From Saturnia japonica (taxonomy: Eukaryota > Arthropoda > Insecta > Lepidoptera > Saturniidae), in contig CM065304.1 in NCBI GenBank assembly GCA_033032175.1, positions 3,720,001 to 3,784,000 on the forward strand: a DNA stretch of 64,000 bases. The letters are read 5' to 3'. Shown here piece by piece: positions 39,801 to 48,800 of this stretch. Both the position numbers and the translations under genes were made by a program. Under the pieces are notes generated by a model. That model had not been told where the DNA came from, searched no databases, and saw only the letters and a list, made by a program, of their open reading frames with translations. Within the stretch, counting starts at the first letter, position 1; every line of letters begins with the position of its first letter.

Positions 39801-42800
39801 CTTCTAAGCCTTATACTTGTTTATCTTTAATGTTTTGTGTAAGTTGGCGTGCTACCTCGTCCCCGCCAACGTCTAAAACATAGGACGGTCTTTAAGTACG
39901 AACTTTTTGTTAACGATTATAATTTTATATCGAGTCTGTAGTGTTTGCTATGCATGTACAAAATGAAAAAGTATCCGATAAAACACTAAAGACTCATTTA
40001 CACTTTGCTAAGTAACAATTAGTATAGGTGTTAAGTGTTATGTAATAGTGCATAGAACCCTGTCTTATTTTTTTCTGTGAAGTGGTAATTCAAGTGGCCT
40101 TCTCCCCATTCACCGGCGCACTCCCCGCGCTCATATAAACTTAGAACCCATTGTTATAATAATTGTATTAATTTACAGTTCAAAATATTATTTAATTATA
40201 GGAAAAGTACTTATAATTTAAAAATAAAAATTTCAACTTTGGACTTACATTAAAACCATAAGTAGGTACTTATGTTGAATTTCATTTTGAGTAAGACAAC
40301 TATTCAAAACTTGGACTCATTAAAAAAAACATGTTTACTAAGTAATTATGAAGCTCCACTTTATTAACCTTAGACTAAAAGTTATCAAAAGGTAAAATTA
40401 AGGCAGTGGTTTGGTGGGAGAACCCAACAGCAAATGTGAAGTTTCTTTATTCTTACGCTTTGTTTGTTAAATCCATTTTAATTTTTCATGATAATTATAG
40501 TATGTTATATATAAAATATACAACATATACCAGTTGAGTCATTAAGAAGGCGGTTTCCTTTAAAATAATTAATAAATTACATCGGTGTATAGTTTTATCA
40601 CAAATTAGTGATACCGAATAAGAAACTTTTGGATGCCAGAATCCTTCAATCCCCGTTTTAAACATGTATTTGGTTAATATCATAAATATTACGTACAAAT
40701 ATTGCTATTTAAGTATTGTTTAAATTAACATTAAATGAATTCATAATATTGTACGAGGACAAAAGTTTCTTCGCATTTTTATATCAAAATTCCTCAAGAA
40801 AAATTTTTCAATAGTTTTCTTGACATTTAGTCTTACAGTATATTATGTACCGTTTTGTTCGATGACTTTCTGCCATTTTGTAGGTAGAGACATGATCTCG
40901 TTGCTGTAAAAACTTTGGGACTTCTGATTTTAAAAAAAAAACAGCGACAAATAGTTTTGGCAGTCACTCTCTTGATGTTAACCTTACAGAACCTAAACAA
41001 TTCTGAAGAGACTGAAACCAGCGTGAAAATCTGAAAGGTGCAAGGTCAGGGCTTTATGGTGGATGCACGTAATACCTCCCAGCCAAACTCTCTTAATTTT
41101 GGCCGAGTGGCTAAAGATGTGTGTCGGTCTATGCGTTTTTTTTTTATCATGAAGAAAAACCATTCACCCTTCCTGTTTAATCAATCATAAACGGCTAAGA
41201 GGTTTCATTGCGTCTCAATAAATTAATCGCAAATGAAGTACACGGTTCATTAGGTTTTTTCAGTGAGCTCGTGTGACACCCAAATATCGAGCTTATCTAT
41301 GGTAATATCCCAGCTTTCTTTTTAAAAAATGGTGTCTATTGTTATTCGTAACAGGGCGACCAGTTAGTCGAAGTGCATATTTAACATTAAAATTTCCGGC
41401 ACTGAATTAACGTTTGGTAATCCAGTTTACTTTGTGCTACTCTTACTTGACACTGCATAATAGGTCCATAAACATCACAAATTATTTCGCAGCTTCTGAG
41501 TTGAACGTTTTTGAACCTAAATTTTTGTAATAATATTTTTAAATGTATCGAATTAATCTTCATTAGATTCAACCAAATTTTTTACAGAAAGAAAAACAAA
41601 TGAAAAATAGGTGTGGTATACAACCTTTTTTTATTTTATTTTAAATGTAGCCTTTTTAATGTTACCGAAACCAGCCAGATACAAATAGAAAAGCCAAAGG
41701 AAATTTTAATAACAAGTTTATACCTACGTTATGAACGAAAACAACCTTTTTTTCCCCGACCTAATTATATTTGTTTCCGTGTTTAATTTCGTTTTTGTTT
41801 TTTTACTTATTAATAAATATACTTATTTTGAAGCTTGTTGTATGACTAAGTGAAGTAGAAATAGGTTAGAAGACTAAAAGACAAGGATTAGTAAATTTAT
41901 AATGCCCTAGAACTGAGAATATTCACTGTAGATTTATAGAAAATTTTCAGCAAATATTACTAATACTTTTGTCCTTGACGAATAGCTTTGTTTATAATTA
42001 ATATAATTAATACCTTACTTATTAAATATTTTCATTAATCTAATTTATTAAGAAAATATGTATATTGGTTATCTTTTACATCACGTTTCAGTTTAATGAT
42101 TCGAGACAATATCACGATCAAAAATTTAAAGGACAAGTTTATATTTCTTAAGTAAAAAAAGTATGGTTATATTGCATGTGGTTTTTACTCTTGGTCTTTT
42201 AGACCTACGATCTTCGTTAAATCAGCGTTGTATCATCTTAATCTTGAAATAATGAAGAACCAGCGCCTTCCACATCAGGCTGAACAACGTGCTTTCGAAA
42301 CACTAAAATCCAGGTAAGAATAATTAAGTCATCCTTATGTTAAAACTTTATTCAACGTCACAACCTAAACTTTATTTTACCTTAGCCAAATGTCTTTAAA
42401 GGTTGTGCTTGACTTCGAAGTTCCTCTCTAAGCCTTATCATTGTTATAGATCTTTATGTTTATGTTGTAGTGGCTGTGCTAACCTACGTCACACTTTCGC
42501 CATACTTTTGTTCTAATTAACATAGGACGGTCAAGTACGAACTTTGTACAATTTATAATTTATATCGAGTCTGCTAGTGTTTGCTATGCATGTACAAAAT
42601 GAAAAAGTATCCGATAAAACACTAAAGACTCATTTACACTTTGCTAAGTAACAATTAGTATAGGTGTTAAGTGTTATGTAAAGTGCATAGAACTCTGTCT
42701 TATTTTTTTCTGTGAAGTGGTAATTCAAGTGGCCTCTCCCCATTCACCGGCGCACTCCCCGCGCTCATATAACTTAGAACCCATGTTATAATAATTGTAT

Positions 42801-45800
42801 TATTTACAGTTCAAAATATTATTTAATTATAGAGACTACAATTTAAAAATAAATCACTTTGGACTTACAAAACCATAAGTAGGTATTATGTGAATATTTT
42901 GATAAGACAACTATTCACACCATAAAAACATGTTTACTAAGTAATTATAAGCTACACTTTATACTTAGTAAAGTTTAAAGTAAGATTAAGCTGTTGTGGG
43001 AGACCCAACAGAAGTGAAGTTTCTTTTTCTTACGCTTTGTTTGTTAAATCCATTTAATTTTTATATATTATAGTATTTAATATAAAATATAAAATATACC
43101 AGTTGAGTCTTAAGAAGCTTTCCTTTAAAAATATTAATAATTATATCGGTGTAATTTATCACAAATTAGTGATAGAATAAGAAACTGGATGCAGAATCCT
43201 TCATCCCCGTTTTAAACATGTATTTGTATATATAAATATTACGTACAAATATTGTATTTAAGTATTGTTTAAATTACATTAAATGAATTATAATATGTCG
43301 AGGAAAAAGTTTCTTCGCATTTTTATATCAAAACTCAAGAAAGAATTTTCAAAGTTTTCTTACATTTATTTACAGTATATATGTACCGTTTTGTTCGATG
43401 ACTTTCTGCCATTTTGTAGGTAGAGACATGATCTCGTTGCTGTAAAAACTTTGGGACTTCTGATTAAAAAAAAAACGCGACAAATAGTTTTGGCAGCCCT
43501 CTCTTGATGTTAACCTTACAGAACCTAAACAATTCTGAAGATACCGAAACAGGTGAAAATCTGAAGGTGCAAGGTCAGGGCTTTATGGTGGATGCACGAA
43601 CACCTCCCAGCCAAATTTTGAATATATTATTGAATTATTATTATTATTGAATATATTGTATTTTGAATTTTTGCCGAGTGGCTAAAGATGTGTGTGGTCT
43701 AGCGTTATCATGAAGAAAGACCACACCCTTCCTGTTAATCAATCAAAACGGCTGGGTTTCATTGCGTCTCAATAATTAATCGCAAATGAGTACACGGTTT
43801 ATTAGGTTTTTTTCAGTGAGGTCGTGTGACACCCAAATATCGAGCTTTTTGGTATAGCCAGCTTTCTTCAAATGGGTTAAAACTGTTTTGTGGTTAATTT
43901 CCACTGCTTCAGCTACATCGTAACTAATGATATGCCGATCTTGCTTCGCTTTTTAAAAAATGGTGTCCATTTTATTCGTAACAGGGCGACCAGAGCGAAG
44001 TGCATATTTAACATTAAAATTTCCGGCCTGAAAACGTTTGAACCAACTTTGTGCTTCTCTTACGGACACTGCATTAGGTCCATAAACATCACAAATTATT
44101 TCGCAGTTTGAGTTGCATTTTTGCCTTTTTTGTAATAATATTTTTAAATGTATCGAATTTCTTCATTAGATTCACTCATTTTTACAGAAAGAAAAACAAA
44201 TGAAAAATAGGGGGATACAACTTTTTTATTTTATTTTAAATGTAACCTTTTTAATGTTACCGAAACCAGCCAGATACAAATAGAAAAGCCAAGGAAATTT
44301 TATAACAAGTTTATACCTACGTTATGCGAAAACACTTTTTCCCCGACCTAATATATTTGTTTCCGTGTTTATTTCGTTTTTTTTTTTTACTATATAAATA
44401 TACTTATTTGAAGCTGTTGTTGACTAGTAGTACAATATTAGAAGACTAAAAGACAAGGATAGTAAATTGTATGTACAATGAGAAATTATGTGATTATAGA
44501 AATCACAAATATACTATATTTGCCTTAAATACTTGTATAATAATATATTAATACCTAATTATAAATATTTTCATTATCTTTTATTAAAAAATATGTATAT
44601 TGGTTATCTTTTACACACGTCAGTTTATGATTCGAGAAAATATCCGATAAAAAATTGGACAAGTTTAATTCTTAAGTAGTATGGTTATATTGCAGTGGTT
44701 TTACTCTTGTGTTTTAGACTTCGATCTCATAAATCAGCGGTATCACAACTCGAAAATGAAGAACCAGCGCCTTCCACATCAGGCGAACAACGTACTTTCG
44801 AAACACTAAAATCCAGGTAAAAATAATTAAGTCATCCATTAAAACATTCAACGTCACAACCTAAACTTTATTTTACTTAGCCAATGTCTTAAGGTTGTGC
44901 TTGACTTCGGTTCCTCTCTAAGCCTTATCTTGTTTATCTTTATGTTTTGTATATATCTTATCTTAGTACCTTCATAACATGGGTCAGCAAAAAAATTACT
45001 TAATCGATCAAAACGGCTATATAAATCAGTCACATAGAAAAGAAACAGCAATGTCCCTTTTTTTTATTATTTCAATTACTATTATTTTTGTTTAAGTATA
45101 TCAGAGATTTATTCAGGAGCTTTTTTCTACAGCATTTATTAATAACATTCATTGATATTTTTAACTTATTATAATAACTAACAGTGGCAAGCAGGACAAT
45201 CACTCGGGGTCTCGCGCAACAACTCATGAAGAAAATTAAACAATTTAACTGAAGTGTACCCCACTATCGACGTAGTCCTGAGAATTATCGCTACCACACC
45301 TGTAAGAGTTGTATCTGCAGAAAAGAGTTTTTCGAGGCTAAAAATTACTAAAACATTTTTGTTCAATTCGGACCGGATTTCAGGTCTTACTGTTCTTTTA
45401 ATTGAATATAACGTAAATAGCGCATTTCGTTAGATTATATATTGTTATATAATTAAAGATTTTAAGGAAAGTCATTAGTTTATCATCATTAATAAATTCA
45501 TCGTTTTTATGTTTAATAACTTTTATACATTTTCTAACATAATAAATTTTAAAAGTCAAAATTTTATTTATTTATTAACTGACATCAAAAAAAGGACGTG
45601 GTTATCGATTTCATTGTAGTTTTTTTTTATGGATGTTTAAGCGTAACTTCTTTGTTTATGAACCGATTTATATGATTCTTTTTTCGTTTGAAATAATACA
45701 ATACAATTTCATTGGCATTGGACCTTTGACTTTGAACTCCTCAAAATCATTGAAGTTGGTTTTCCTTTTTGTTATTACTTTTGTATTTATTCGTCAAACC

Positions 45801-48800
45801 ATCAGAAATATTTACCTCCGACTCAAATACCTACTTTGCACAAAGGATAAGGGCACCGCAAATATATGCCGCCCGGAGCCTAGCAATGGTTAATAAGGAC
45901 GTCGCTGATAATTTGTAACTGTTGCGTGCATTGTGAATAAAAATAACGTCAACAACTTTTCAGTGTGCGCATTGCTGTTTTTGTTTCTATATGCTTTAAA
46001 TATTCCCGGGAACATTTCGAACTTTCGAAAGTTTCAGGCAATTTTCATATTAGGACATGCCATCATATTGGGATATGCCATCCTGTCTTAATTTCGTATA
46101 AAATACATTCAAAATGCATTTTTAGTATATGTTGTGTTGCAGTGTAGGCAGCAGCGGTTTCTCGATGGGTGATGGAAGGTCGCGGCCTACTAACCCCGCG
46201 CCCGCCGCTCCTTCCACACCTCCTACGACCAGAACGCCCCTGTCTCTACTTCTAGATAAGGTACTGTACTGCGACCATGCTACTTTAGTCTTAACACAAT
46301 AAGACTATCGCACAAATTGAATTTAACAGGCCTACTATTGTACCGAAAGGTCAATCCTCGCCCATTAGTGACTTTTGTGTGATGAGCATTATTGTCAATT
46401 GTGTGCCTAAGTATAGAATAGATATAGAATATTACATCTATGGTATTAACTATCACACTCCTTTGCAAAAATAAACGGGCACCTAAGGAAATTTTTTACT
46501 AGCTGGCCTCGCAGACATTGTCTACCCCTTGATTACAGCGCCACGTATTGCGTTCACGTTCATGGATAGCATAAAAACCTTACCCATGAAAAGACACTTA
46601 GATCTACTAACTTTATTGGTGATCAGTAAAGAGGTTTTATGTTACATAGTTTGGTTTTTATTCCAAAATATGATAGAATACATATTCATTTAATTATTTA
46701 ACAGATTAATTAACAAACAAATAATTATTTTGACGACAGTAATAGTATAAACTTTGCTACAACGATCCTTATACTAATTGGTAACATTGAGATAATACAG
46801 AGTTAGAGAAAAATAAAAGAAAATATTTCAACAGAAAGAACTAAGAAAATATATGTGTGTGTGTGTGTGTGTGGTGTGTGTGTTTCAGTGTGTATATGTG
46901 TGCATGCGTAAGTTTAGTATAAAATAAAAATCTTAAAAAATGCATAACATTTGCTATGCATTCTATAGAATGTACGTTACAAAATACCTACGATACTCGG
47001 TTAGGTTAAGTTGGACTTGCGAACAAGTGTTAGTGAGCTGGCGAGATCTACGGTCTTATATTTTCCAGTTTCTCATTTCGCATCTTATAGAATGACTAGA
47101 AAAAAATAATTCAAATTCACTTCACTTGTGCACAATAACCAAACAATAGCACATAAAATTCCACCAAAATTACATAATACCGGNNNNNNNNNNNNNNNNN
47201 NNNNNNNNNNNNNNNNNNNNNNNNNNNNNNNNNNNNNNNNNNNNNNNNNNNNNNNNNNNNNNNNNNNNNNNNNNNNNNNNNNNTTTATTTAATTGTTATT
47301 TTTACAAAACAATCGATACTAAAGAATTTTCAAACAATCGGTTCCTATTATATAACAATTTTTACGATCATAATGTAATAAAATAAAGCAAAATATTACA
47401 AAAAAAGACACTATTGTGACTACTGCAGTTACAACAAATATTACTTTTTGTAGTTTCGACAATGTCAGCGCCATGACAACATACGTACGCATTACTCGAC
47501 GTTCGTTTTTCAAGTGAGATAGCAACATAATATTGTAGCTTTATGAGATTGGGGCCAGAATGGCAATGATGTGTAATAAGAAGCACGATCCTGCGGCCAA
47601 GCCCTGCCCTTCCCCCGGAAATCGGTTGCGGTAGATCGGAAGGTGAAATAACCTCTTCAGGCACAGCGTCAAGCCGCGCCGCTGTGCCGGTCGTCTGACT
47701 CATATATTTCTCTAACTCCCTTGCCTCGCGTACTACTTTGCTGAGCTTGAGTTAGCGCAACAAATTTTGCTGGGTTAGGTACCCATATTTAATGAATACA
47801 TTAATGACCAGGCACACATGATGAGGATATTTCAAATAACGCTCCGACAAATAAATAAAAATGAAATTCTTTTCGTTGAGTGCATCATTGAAGAACGGCT
47901 CGCACTATTTCGAAATAAAATTTTAAAAGTCGCTCGGGAAATAAATCCCTGAAAAATTGAACTAGGTTCTATTTTCTATTGTTTTTTTTTACTCAAGACC
48001 ATAAACTCACGATTCGAACGATGGATATACGCAATTCTTATTTTGTTTTGTTCGATAAAGTCCTAGAAAAGATTTAAGAAAAAAATAATGGAATTAGGTG
48101 GCGCTGTGATCGAGTTATTGAAAATTGGAAAGGGCAGAACGTCGGCCGGGCCAGCGATTGTAGTAAGATAAAGATAAATACATAACTAAAAAATTCCATT
48201 GTATATTAAAGGTTGCCAAATTTCAAATAATACCTCGAGAGGGAACCGAACACCTTCCTTGCCGAGTCTACGGAGCTATCCATCTGGCCAGGCTATTCGG
48301 TAATTGTATCCTTAATATTGCAATATGTTTTCCTTTGTATAAGGCAATTGATTGTAAATTGTATTTAATGGTTTGTTACAGTCAAACTGCCAGAATTTTT
48401 AGACGCGACTCAAATGCCCGACTTCAAATTAAAAGTCGTCTTGAAATACAGTAATATGTTTGTACAGTAAGTAATTTAATTTTTCTCAATAATTCATTAG
48501 GTCTTACTCTGATTCATGTGATAGGTACTATTTGTCATTGAAGTTTACTTATATAGTAAATACTAGGGATGCAACGATACCGATACGATATGTCGGCTGA
48601 TATATCAGAATCGTCGAATTATTTTTCAACCGATATCTAACAATTTGAAAAGCACGCGAATCAACAATATTGTCTTTTCGTGACAGGCGAGAGAGCCGCA
48701 CGTGGTGCTAGTGACGACATTGCCGTCTTTAGTAAGCGTTGTACTGTTTCGCGCCTTTGGTTGAACTTTAAATCGCTACCACTGAATTTGATGCTGTGAA

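Larger units (their letters stand above)
29897..44949 (+). repeat. MSL3: Six-unit tandem array of about 2.45 kb containing the MSL3 linker exon
   Basis: Units begin at GTGTAGTGGCGTGC at about 29897, 32362, 34788, 37251, 39837 and 42464, and the last ends at 44949. Unit lengths are 2465, 2426, 2463, 2586, 2627 and 2486 bp; the two long ones are the noisy ones. Each unit holds about 0.8 kb of AT-rich intron, a fossil mariner of about 1.05 kb, about 0.37 kb of intron, the 99-nt linker exon and about 0.13 kb of intron. Units differ by few substitutions, so the amplification is recent or the units are kept alike by recombination. Confidence 0.92.

Noticed and set aside
39572..42313. Exon copies 4 and 5 as true pseudo-exons
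   Set aside because: Their damage is the same insertion noise seen throughout 38.58-42.58 kb, so sequencing error is the simpler reason. I list them as disrupted as assembled only.
45178..45366. 62-codon minus frame
   Set aside because: The + strand encodes a hAT dimerisation fragment; the minus frame is a shadow.
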